Source of the DNA: VBDM01 sp041493345 | GTDB lineage: Bacteria > Pseudomonadota > Gammaproteobacteria > Burkholderiales > SG8-39 | Direction: 5' to 3' | NCBI GenBank assembly: GCA_041493345.1 | Contig: JBGPYQ010000109.1 | Coordinates: 1 to 10,350 of the forward strand | DNA length: 10,350 nucleotides | In this document: one piece after another, positions 1 through 5,655 of the stretch | How positions within the stretch are numbered: position 1 is the first letter of the stretch | Layout of the letters: each line of letters starts with the position of its first letter | Position numbers and translations under genes: made by a program | The notes under the pieces: model-generated | Seen by the model: only the letters and a program-made list of their open reading frames with translations | Told to the model about the DNA's origin: nothing | Database searches by the model: none

Positions 1-553
1 CCGCACCATGATCAACCACGCGACGACCGAGATATTTCTGGACAACGTCGAAGTACCCGCGGACAACCTCGTGGGCGAGGAAGGCAAGGGCTTCCGCTAC
101 ATCCTCGACGGCATGAACGCCGAGCGCATCCTGATCGGCGCAGAGTGCATCGGCGATGCGCGCTGGTTCATCGCCAAGGCGACCGCCTACGCGAATGAGC
201 GCAAGGTGTTCGGCCGGCAGATCGGCCAGAACCAGGGCGTGCAGTTTCCAATCGCGCGCGCCTACATGGCGACCGAGGCCGCGGCGCTCATGGTCGGGCA
301 GGCCGCCTCCCTCTACGAGCAGGGCAAGCCCTGCGGCAAGGAAGCCAACATGGCCAAGCAGCTTGCCGCCGAGGCGTCCTGGCAGGCGGGCGACATGTGC
401 CTGCAGACCCACGGCGGCTTCGGCTTTGCCGAGGAATACGACGTCGAGCGCAAGTTCCGCGAGACGCGCCTCTACCAGATTGCGCCGATCTCGACCAATC
501 TCGTGTTGTCCTATATCGCCGAGCACGTGCTCGGCCTGCCGCGTTCGTATTGA
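1..553 (+). CDS. Acyl-CoA dehydrogenase, C-terminal part (5' end outside window)
   Basis: Flavoenzyme of the acyl-CoA dehydrogenase family, expected to oxidise an acyl-CoA thioester to the 2,3-enoyl-CoA and pass electrons to ETF in the cytoplasm. The reading frame is open to the left edge (first full codon at 2), so the ATG at 8 is internal; it lies in the middle beta domain. What remains is the end of that domain and the C-terminal helical domain. Visible motifs, numbered from the Met at 8, are ANERKVFGRQIGQNQ (62-76) and QTHGGFGF (133-140), both FAD/tetramer-contact regions of the family. The MCAD-type glutamate (YEGT motif) is replaced by IAPIST near 158-163. Glu39 in GMNAERILIG matches the helix-G catalytic glutamate of isovaleryl-CoA dehydrogenase. 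It ends with TGA at 551-553, two bases before the next start, so the two genes are probably co-transcribed and translationally coupled. The substrate is unknown; short or branched acyl-CoA is a guess. Confidence 0.93.
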   Translation, partial: RTMINHATTEIFLDNVEVPADNLVGEEGKGFRYILDGMNAERILIGAECIGDARWFIAKATAYANERKVFGRQIGQNQGVQFPIARAYMATEAAALMVGQAASLYEQGKPCGKEANMAKQLAAEASWQAGDMCLQTHGGFGFAEEYDVERKFRETRLYQIAPISTNLVLSYIAEHVLGLPRSY

Positions 554-555
554 CC

Positions 556-1443
556 ATGCCTCGCGCGAGCGCAGACGACGGCGTGCGGCTTTACTACGAG
601 GAAGCCGGCAGCGGTACGCCCGTGATCTTCGTGCACGAGTTCGCCGGCGATCATCGCAGCTGGGAAACGCAGATGCGATTCTTCTCGCGCCGGCATCGCA
701 CCATCGCCTTCAGCGCGCGCGGCTATCCGCCCTCCGACGTGCCCGAGGACCCGAAACGCTATTCGCAGGTGCGCGCCCGCGACGACGTGATCGCCGTGCT
801 CGAGCATTTGAAGATCGACCGCGCGCACGTGGTGGGACTCTCCATGGGCGGATTTGCCGCGCTGCACGTCGGCATCGCCTGTCCGCGGCGCGCAAGGAGT
901 CTCGTCATAGCCGGGTGCGGCTACGGGGCTGCGCCGGCCGAGCGCGAGAAATTCCGCGCTGAATGCGAGGCGGTGGCGACGCTGTTCGAAACGCAGGGCA
1001 TGGCCGAGGCGGGAAAGAAGTACTCGATCGGTCCGACGCGCGTGCAGCTCCAGAACAAGGACCCGCGCGGCTGGGCGGAGTTCGCGGCGCAGCTGGCGCA
1101 GCATTCCGCCAAGGGCCACGCGCTCACCCTGCGCGGCGTGCAGATGCAGCGCCCCTCGCTGTGGGAACTGGTCGAGGACATGAAAAAAATCCGCGCACCC
1201 GTCCTCATCATGACCGGCGACGAGGACGAGCCCTGCCTTGAGCCGGCGCTGCTCATGAAGCGCGCCATTTCCACCGCGGGCCTTGTCGTCCTGCCGCGCT
1301 CGGGCCATGCCATCAACCTGGAGGAGCCGCAGGCGTTCAATCATGCGGTTGGCGATTTTCTTGCGCAGGTGGATTCGGATCGGTGGGGCGAGCGCGATCC
1401 GCGCTCGGTGGCCTCGGACATACTCGGATTCCGCAAATCCTGA
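556..1443 (+). CDS. Alpha/beta hydrolase fold protein
   Basis: Cytoplasmic serine hydrolase of the alpha/beta fold, 295 residues, a normal length for the family, with no signal peptide. The start at 556 was chosen because it follows the upstream stop by two bases and gives a standard N-terminus; the frame runs open further upstream only as a shadow of the dehydrogenase. The oxyanion-side strand reads VIFVHEFAGDHRSW (23-36). The nucleophile elbow is GLSMGG with Ser96. The acid is Asp224 in TGDEDEP (Asp222 is possible), and the base is His251 in RSGHAINLEEP. A cap region rich in Lys, Gln and Trp lies at about 130-205. Linkage to an acyl-CoA dehydrogenase suggests it hydrolyses an ester, lactone or thioester in the same catabolic route, but this family covers esterases, C-C hydrolases and lactonases, so the substrate cannot be named. 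Confidence 0.9.
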   Translation: MPRASADDGVRLYYEEAGSGTPVIFVHEFAGDHRSWETQMRFFSRRHRTIAFSARGYPPSDVPEDPKRYSQVRARDDVIAVLEHLKIDRAHVVGLSMGGFAALHVGIACPRRARSLVIAGCGYGAAPAEREKFRAECEAVATLFETQGMAEAGKKYSIGPTRVQLQNKDPRGWAEFAAQLAQHSAKGHALTLRGVQMQRPSLWELVEDMKKIRAPVLIMTGDEDEPCLEPALLMKRAISTAGLVVLPRSGHAINLEEPQAFNHAVGDFLAQVDSDRWGERDPRSVASDILGFRKS

Positions 1444-1476
1444 GGCAGTGCAAAGGCAATCGAATCGGGGGGATTC

Positions 1477-2508
1477 ATGAAACGGTGGTTGCGCCTGCTT
1501 CTGTCATTCGCGGCGCTGGCGCCGCAGCCGCTCCACGCCCAGACCGCTTCGACGGGCTCAGGACAGGCCGCTTCGACGGGCTCAGAGCCTGCCCTGAGCT
1601 TGCCGAAGGGACAGGCCTGGCCGCAGCGGACGGTAAAGCTGGTCATTCCTTTCGCCGCCGGAGGCAACACCGACCAGCAGGCCCGCATTCTTTTTCCGCG
1701 GCTCTCGGAGGCATTCGGCCAGCAATTCGTCATCGAGAACCGCGTCGGCGCGAGCGGTGCGATCGCCGCCGAGTTCGTGGCGAAATCCGCGGCCGACGGA
1801 TACACGCTCTTCTTCACGCCGGTCGTGCAGATCTCGGTCCTGCCGCTGGTGCAGAAAGTAAAATACGATTCCCTGAAGGATTTCGCGCCAATCTCGATCT
1901 TCGGCACCAATGCCTTCGTGCTCGGGGTGCACGTCTCGGTTCCTGCAAAGAATCTGACGGGGTTCATCGAGTACGTCAGGGCGCACCCCGGGCAGCTCAA
2001 TTATTCCTCCGCGGGCACCGGCACCGTCAGCCACCTCGTGGCAGCGCTGTTCGCCGCCCGCGCCGGCCTGAAAATGACCCATATTCCGTACAAGGGCGGC
2101 GCGCCGGCGGTCGCGGACCTCGTCGGCGGGCAGGTGCAGATGTACTTCGGCAACTTCTCGGAGCTGATCCCGCATTCGAAGGGCGGCAAGATCACGCTGC
2201 TCGCGGTGTCGAGCGAGAAGCGTGCGCCGCAGCTTCCCGATCTGCCAGCCATCGCGGAGTTCTTCCTGGGCTTCAACATCGTCACCTGGAACGGCCTGCT
2301 CGCGCCCGCCGGAACGCCGAAGGACATAATCGACCGCCTCGCGCAGGAAGTCATCAAGGCCGCGCGGGACCCGGGCATCGTCGACCACCTCGACAAAATC
2401 GGGGTCGACCCGCTCGGCAACACGCCGGCCGAATTCGCTGAATTCGTGCGCCGCGACGCGCCGATGTGGCGCGACGCGGTGAACGCCGCCGGCATCAAGC
2501 CGGATTAG
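1477..2508 (+). CDS. Bug/TctC-family tripartite tricarboxylate transporter substrate-binding protein
   Basis: Periplasmic solute receptor of the Bug (TctC) family, which binds small carboxylates and related metabolites. It has 343 residues, slightly longer than the usual 320-330. A signal peptide covers 1-21 (MKRW, hydrophobic core, cleavage after LHA). The mature part starts properly at WPQRTVKLVIPFAAGG (48-63). Family motifs follow: GGNTDQQAR (62-70), ENRVGASG then AADGYTL (87-111), NYSSAGTGTVSHL (175-187), HIPYKGGAPAVADLVGGQV (202-220) and LLAPAGTPKDI (274-284). Residues 23-47 are an extra Ser/Gly/Ala-rich linker encoded by a palindromic DNA repeat (see repeat at 1544-1617); it probably does not disturb the fold. 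A G-rich stretch just before the ATG may serve as ribosome binding site. The gene follows the hydrolase by 33 bases and is probably in its operon. No TctA/TctB membrane partners are present, common for the expanded Bug sets of Burkholderiales. Ligand unknown. Confidence 0.93.
   Translation: MKRWLRLLLSFAALAPQPLHAQTASTGSGQAASTGSEPALSLPKGQAWPQRTVKLVIPFAAGGNTDQQARILFPRLSEAFGQQFVIENRVGASGAIAAEFVAKSAADGYTLFFTPVVQISVLPLVQKVKYDSLKDFAPISIFGTNAFVLGVHVSVPAKNLTGFIEYVRAHPGQLNYSSAGTGTVSHLVAALFAARAGLKMTHIPYKGGAPAVADLVGGQVQMYFGNFSELIPHSKGGKITLLAVSSEKRAPQLPDLPAIAEFFLGFNIVTWNGLLAPAGTPKDIIDRLAQEVIKAARDPGIVDHLDKIGVDPLGNTPAEFAEFVRRDAPMWRDAVNAAGIKPD
1544..1617. repeat. Palindromic repeat element inserted in frame in the Bug gene
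   Basis: The 18-base unit CCGCTTCGACGGGCTCAG occurs at 1544-1561 and again at 1568-1585, a 24-base period. A diverged inverted copy, CTGAGCTTGCCGAAG, lies at 1594-1608. The second direct copy (arm 1571-1585) and the inverted copy (1594-1608) can form a hairpin with an 8-base loop: 12 of 15 positions are Watson-Crick pairs, two more are G-U in RNA, and one is an A-C mismatch. The 9-mer GGACAGGCC occurs at 1561-1569 and 1609-1617, bracketing the hairpin. The block encodes the linker at residues 23-47 of the Bug protein without breaking the frame. From memory, similar TTCGAC...CTCAGG/CTGAG...CGAAG palindromes are dispersed in many environmental bacterial genomes; that origin is knowledge-based and was not checked here. 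Confidence 0.85.
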
Positions 2509-2533
2509 CAGCGGGTCTGCGCGGCCCCGGCGC

Positions 2534-3358
2534 CTAACCGCCCATCGGCACGCGTATGTCGGCGACCACGCGCAATTCGTTCTTCAACTCCTTGACCCCG
2601 GGGATCGACTCGACCACCCGGCCGACGTGTTTCCACTCCTCGCGCGTGCCGATCATGCCGACGAGACGCGCCTTGCCGCTATGGCATTCGATCACCAGGC
2701 TCTGGTTTCGCGTCTTGGGGTCGGCGCGCAGCGCGGCGCGAATCTTCGCGTTCAGCGTGAGATCGGCCAGCGATGCAATCGACTCCTCGGTCTCCTGGAA
2801 GGCCGCATCCCTGGCGAGCTTGATGATCTTATTCGCGCACTGCTCCACGCTCATGCGCTCGGTGTTGAGCGCAAGATCGTAGAACTCCGGGTTCTGCCAG
2901 TCGACGCCGAAGAAGCGCTTCGTGATCGCGCCTTGCGCCTCGTCGCTGTTCCTGATCTCGGCGGCAATGGCGTTGCGGTCGTCGGATTCGAGCCGCTTCA
3001 TCATGCGATCGATGCGCAGATCGAGCGGCGCGCAAATGCGCACGCGGATGGCGTGCTTCACCGGCCGCAGCAAATGCGCCGCGCCCCAGCCGCGCAGCAC
3101 CGCGCCCTTGCTCGCCACGTTCAGCATTTCGTCCGCGGTGAAGATCGACAGGCTCGTCTTGTCCGCGGTCAGCCTCTCGAACAGATTGGCCTTGCCGCCG
3201 AGCAGGCGCATGACGTGGCTCTTCCTGAGCCGCATCTTGTCGGCGAGGTGGTCGATTATCTCGTGATAGACCACCGGGATACCCAGTTCGCCCTCGACAA
3301 TCCGGGCGACGTCCATTCCGAGCGAGCCCATCTCGCGCGTCATTGCGACCAACGGCAT
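2534..3358 (-). CDS. Cytidylate kinase-like protein with C-terminal BON domain
   Basis: A 274-residue cytoplasmic protein with no signal peptide. Residues 3-185 match the cytidylate-kinase-like family (Cmk_2 type). The N-terminal strand and loop read VAMTREMGSLGMDVA (4-18), then ELGIPVVYHEIIDHLA (24-39), VLRGWGAAHLLR (87-98), VRICAPLDLRIDRM (106-119) and NPEFYDLALNTERMSVEQCANKII (156-179). The family's usual nucleotide loop, REFGSGGRE, is here REMGSLGMD, so neither a Walker A lysine nor the usual arginine is present; kinase activity is uncertain. Residues 200-266 look like a BON domain: AKIRAALRADP, a turn near HSGKARLVGMIGT, and VVESIPGVKELKNELRVV. BON domains usually bind membranes or act in envelope proteins, so the fusion to a cytosolic kinase fold is unusual. 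The start at 3358 is fixed by a strong ribosome binding site (AGGGAGG, four bases before the ATG). The gene is transcribed alone, divergent from the ABC ATPase and convergent with the Bug gene. Role unknown. Confidence 0.85.
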   Translation of the reverse strand: MPLVAMTREMGSLGMDVARIVEGELGIPVVYHEIIDHLADKMRLRKSHVMRLLGGKANLFERLTADKTSLSIFTADEMLNVASKGAVLRGWGAAHLLRPVKHAIRVRICAPLDLRIDRMMKRLESDDRNAIAAEIRNSDEAQGAITKRFFGVDWQNPEFYDLALNTERMSVEQCANKIIKLARDAAFQETEESIASLADLTLNAKIRAALRADPKTRNQSLVIECHSGKARLVGMIGTREEWKHVGRVVESIPGVKELKNELRVVADIRVPMGG

Positions 3359-3360
3359 GA

Positions 3361-3370
3361 TTCCTCCCTG
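3361..3370 (-). promoter_or_regulatory. Ribosome binding site of the kinase-BON gene
   Basis: On the minus strand CAGGGAGGAA precedes the ATG at 3358, with AGGGAGG four bases from the start codon. It is one of the two clearest Shine-Dalgarno sequences in the window and decides the start MPLVAMTREMG. Confidence 0.8.
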
Positions 3371-3391
3371 ATGAAGCGTGGTGCGTCAAAT

Positions 3392-3419
3392 AGTGTAGGC
3401 TATCGGCCGGGAAAAGCAA
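3392..3419 (-). promoter_or_regulatory. Possible sigma-70 promoter of the kinase-BON gene
   Basis: On the minus strand TTGCTT (3419-3414) and TACACT (3397-3392) are separated by 16 bases, four of six matches each to the -35 and -10 consensus. The start of transcription would be near 3385, leaving a leader of roughly 27 bases that contains the ribosome binding site. Position and orientation fit; the match is modest. Confidence 0.35.
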
Positions 3420-3495
3420 ACCGTCCCGGCGAGTTTTGTGTACAACTTCCGTATCCGCTGCCGACTCGCGATTCCGGGATCGGCGCATGATGTTG

Positions 3496-3528
3496 CGGAT
3501 GTCCGGATTGCGTCATTCATGACATCCG
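3496..3528. repeat. 8-base inverted repeat upstream of the ABC ATPase gene
   Basis: CGGATGTC at 3496-3503 is perfectly complementary to GACATCCG at 3521-3528. It ends 35 bases before the ATG of the ABC gene. It could be a regulator site or a leader hairpin; with a 17-base loop an RNA hairpin would be weak. It may also be chance in GC-rich sequence. Confidence 0.4.
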
Positions 3529-3563
3529 TTCGACAGATTTCCTGACATGCGCCGGATCCCCGC

Positions 3564-5624
3564 ATGAACGCTTCAGGCGCCACCGCAGCACGCTCCGAAA
3601 ATTCAGCAGACGTCCTTCTTTCGGTCGAGAACCTGTCTGTAAATTTTGTCACCGCGCGCGGCACGGTCCGTGCGGTCGAGGGCCTGGGTTACGAAGTGCG
3701 CAGGGGCGAGATGGCCGCTCTCGTGGGCGAATCCGGCTGCGGTAAATCGGTCTCGGCGCTCGCGATGATGCGGCTGCTCGCGCAGCCCGCGGGCCGCATC
3801 ATCGCGGGCCGGATCCTCTTCGAAGGACGCGACCTGCTGCAGCTCTCCGAGCGGGCGATGCGCGAGATCCGCGGCCGCGACATCGCCATGATTTTTCAGG
3901 AACCGATGAGCTCGCTCAATCCGGTGCTGAGCGTGGGCCTTCAGATCGCGGAGCCGCTGACCGTGCACATGCGCATGAGCCGAGCGGCGGCGCACGCGCG
4001 CGCGCTCGAGCTGCTGAAAAGGGTCGGCATTCCCGATCCCGGGAATCGCCTCTCGCAGTATCCGCACCAGCTCTCGGGCGGAATGCGCCAGCGCGTCATG
4101 ATCGCGATCGCGCTCGCCTGCAACCCCAAGCTCCTCATTGCGGACGAGCCCACCACCGCGCTCGATGTCACCATACAGGCGCAGATCCTGGAGCTGATGA
4201 AGGCGCTCGCGCGCGAGCTCGGCCTCGCCATGGTGGTGATCACCCACAACCTCGGCATCGTCGCGCGCTACGCCGATCGCGTGAACGTGATGTATGCCGC
4301 GCGGATCGCCGAGCAGGCTTCCGCGGAAAAACTTTTCGCGCAGCCCCTGCATCCCTACACCGTGGGGCTTCTGCGCTCGGTGCCGCGTCTTGACCGGCCG
4401 CGCGGGTCAAGACTGGAAACCATAGAGGGAATGCCGCCCAGCCTGCTCGATCCTCAGGCGGGCTGCCGCTTCGCCCCGCGCTGCGCGGCGCGGCTCCCCG
4501 CTTGCGTGGCCGCGCCTCCGCCGCTCGAGGAAATCGAGCACGGCCGCTTTTCGGCGTGCATACGCGCGCGCGAGCTTGCAGCGCAGGGGCCCTCGGCGAT
4601 GGGCCTGGCAAGTGCTGCGGCGTCCGCGCCGCCGCAGAAGAAATCGCTTTCGCCGCAACCGCTGGTGGAAGTGCGCGGACTGAAGACCTGGTTTGACGTG
4701 AGCCGCGGGCTCTTCGGCGGCGCACGCGCCGTGGTGCGCGCGGTGGACGGCGTGTCCCTCGATATTTTCCCCGGGGAGACGCTCGGCCTCGTCGGCGAAT
4801 CCGGCTGCGGCAAGACCACGCTCGGGCGCACGCTGCTGCACCTGGAGCGCGCGAGCGCGGGCCACCTGCGTTACGCGGGCGAGGACGTCACGCGCGCGAA
4901 AGGCAAGGAGCTCCGGCGCTACCGTCGCAAGGTCCAGATGATTTTCCAGGATCCGTACAGCTCGCTCAACCCGCGCATGAGTATCGGCGCCGCGCTCTCC
5001 GAGCCGCTGCTCGCGCACCGGCTCGCTCCCGGCCGCGAAGCGGCGAAAGCGCGCGTCGCCGAGCTGCTCTCGCAGGTGGGGCTCTCCGATTACATGGCCG
5101 GGCGTTACCCGCACGAGCTCTCCGGCGGCCAGCGCCAGCGCGCCGGAATTGCGCGCGCGCTGGCGCTCGAGCCCGAATTCATCGTCTGCGACGAGCCCGT
5201 GTCGGCGCTCGATGTCTCGATCCAGGCGCAGATCGTGAACCTGCTGGAAGACCTGCAGCGGCGCCTGCGCCTCACCTATCTTTTCATCGCCCACGACCTC
5301 GCCGTGGTGAGGCACCTCTGCGACCGCGTGGCGGTGATGTATCTGGGCCGCATCATGGAGATCGCCGGGCGCGACGCGCTCTACCGGGATCCGCTGCATC
5401 CCTACACCCGGGCGCTCATCGAATCCGTGCCGGTTCCCGATCCGTCGATCGAGCGCGCGCGCTCGCGCGCGGTGCTGGGCGGGGAAGTGCCCGGGACACT
5501 GGCTTCTCCTCCGGGATGCGTGTTCCACACGCGCTGCCCGATGGCCAGCGAGGAATGCAGGCAGACCGTTCCGGAATTGCGCGAAGTGCGCCCGCTCCAC
5601 TACGCTGCGTGCATCAAGCTCTAG
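3564..5624 (+). CDS. Fused dipeptide/oligopeptide ABC transporter ATPase (OppD-OppF type)
   Basis: A 686-residue cytoplasmic protein that joins two ATPase domains of the peptide/nickel ABC importer class; it would power uptake of peptides or similar solutes. NBD1 (about 16-335): Walker A GESGCGKS (55-62), Q-loop FQEPMSSLNP (111-120), signature LSGGM (170-174), Walker B LLIADEP (190-196), H-loop His228. NBD2 (about 366-686): Walker A GESGCGKTT (411-419), FQDPYSSLNP (461-470), LSGGQRQR (519-526), Walker B ending CDEP (542-545), His577. All ATPase motifs look intact in both halves. Each half ends with the OppD/F C-terminal region carrying Cys-x5-Cys-x6-Cys-x17-Cys (301/307/314/332 and 652/658/665/683). 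An Ala/Pro/Gln-rich linker at about 335-365 joins the halves. No clear ribosome binding site precedes the ATG at 3564, but it is the only Met before domain 1. No permease or binding-protein gene adjoins it, so it must work with subunits encoded elsewhere. Confidence 0.95.
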   Translation: MNASGATAARSENSADVLLSVENLSVNFVTARGTVRAVEGLGYEVRRGEMAALVGESGCGKSVSALAMMRLLAQPAGRIIAGRILFEGRDLLQLSERAMREIRGRDIAMIFQEPMSSLNPVLSVGLQIAEPLTVHMRMSRAAAHARALELLKRVGIPDPGNRLSQYPHQLSGGMRQRVMIAIALACNPKLLIADEPTTALDVTIQAQILELMKALARELGLAMVVITHNLGIVARYADRVNVMYAARIAEQASAEKLFAQPLHPYTVGLLRSVPRLDRPRGSRLETIEGMPPSLLDPQAGCRFAPRCAARLPACVAAPPPLEEIEHGRFSACIRARELAAQGPSAMGLASAAASAPPQKKSLSPQPLVEVRGLKTWFDVSRGLFGGARAVVRAVDGVSLDIFPGETLGLVGESGCGKTTLGRTLLHLERASAGHLRYAGEDVTRAKGKELRRYRRKVQMIFQDPYSSLNPRMSIGAALSEPLLAHRLAPGREAAKARVAELLSQVGLSDYMAGRYPHELSGGQRQRAGIARALALEPEFIVCDEPVSALDVSIQAQIVNLLEDLQRRLRLTYLFIAHDLAVVRHLCDRVAVMYLGRIMEIAGRDALYRDPLHPYTRALIESVPVPDPSIERARSRAVLGGEVPGTLASPPGCVFHTRCPMASEECRQTVPELREVRPLHYAACIKL

Positions 5625-5655
5625 CGGTAGAGCGCGGGGCGCCCGGCGGACCCGT

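Larger units (their letters stand above)
3359..3563. other. Divergent intergenic region between kinase-BON and ABC ATPase genes
   Basis: These 205 bases hold the leaders of two divergent genes. The half nearest the kinase carries its ribosome binding site and a possible promoter. In the middle lies the imperfect palindrome TTGTGTACAA (3436-3445). Nearer the ABC gene is a perfect 8-base inverted repeat, CGGATGTC (3496-3503) and GACATCCG (3521-3528), with a 17-base spacer, and the hexamer TGACAT occurs twice (3520-3525, 3543-3548). No convincing -35/-10 pair for the ABC gene and no credible small gene were found. The AT content is slightly higher than in the coding regions. Confidence 0.6.

Noticed and set aside
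8..10. ATG at 8 as the true start of the acyl-CoA dehydrogenase
   Set aside because: The frame is open to the left edge and the protein would begin in the middle of the beta domain; the gene is simply cut by the window.
511..1344. 277-codon open frame on the minus strand opposite the alpha/beta hydrolase
   Set aside because: Low-complexity Arg/His/Ala-rich translation without recognisable motifs. The plus-strand gene has a full catalytic triad.
1544..1608. Short CRISPR-like array
   Set aside because: Only two direct copies with a six-base gap plus one inverted copy, all within a coding frame; no spacers and no cas genes.
2508..2520. Terminator between the convergent Bug and kinase-BON genes
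   Set aside because: The stem GCAG/CTGC is only four bases with no T-run; the 25-base gap shows nothing convincing.
2627..3490. 287-codon open frame on the plus strand opposite the kinase-BON gene
   Set aside because: Shadow frame. The minus-strand gene has family motifs and a strong ribosome binding site.
4407..5600. 397-codon open frame on the minus strand inside the ABC ATPase gene
   Set aside because: Antisense shadow of a GC-rich gene whose Walker, signature and H-loop motifs prove the plus-strand reading.
5632..5646. Terminator between the convergent ABC and dctM genes
   Set aside because: Only a short GC stem around GGGCGCCC with no T-run on either strand; not enough to call a terminator.
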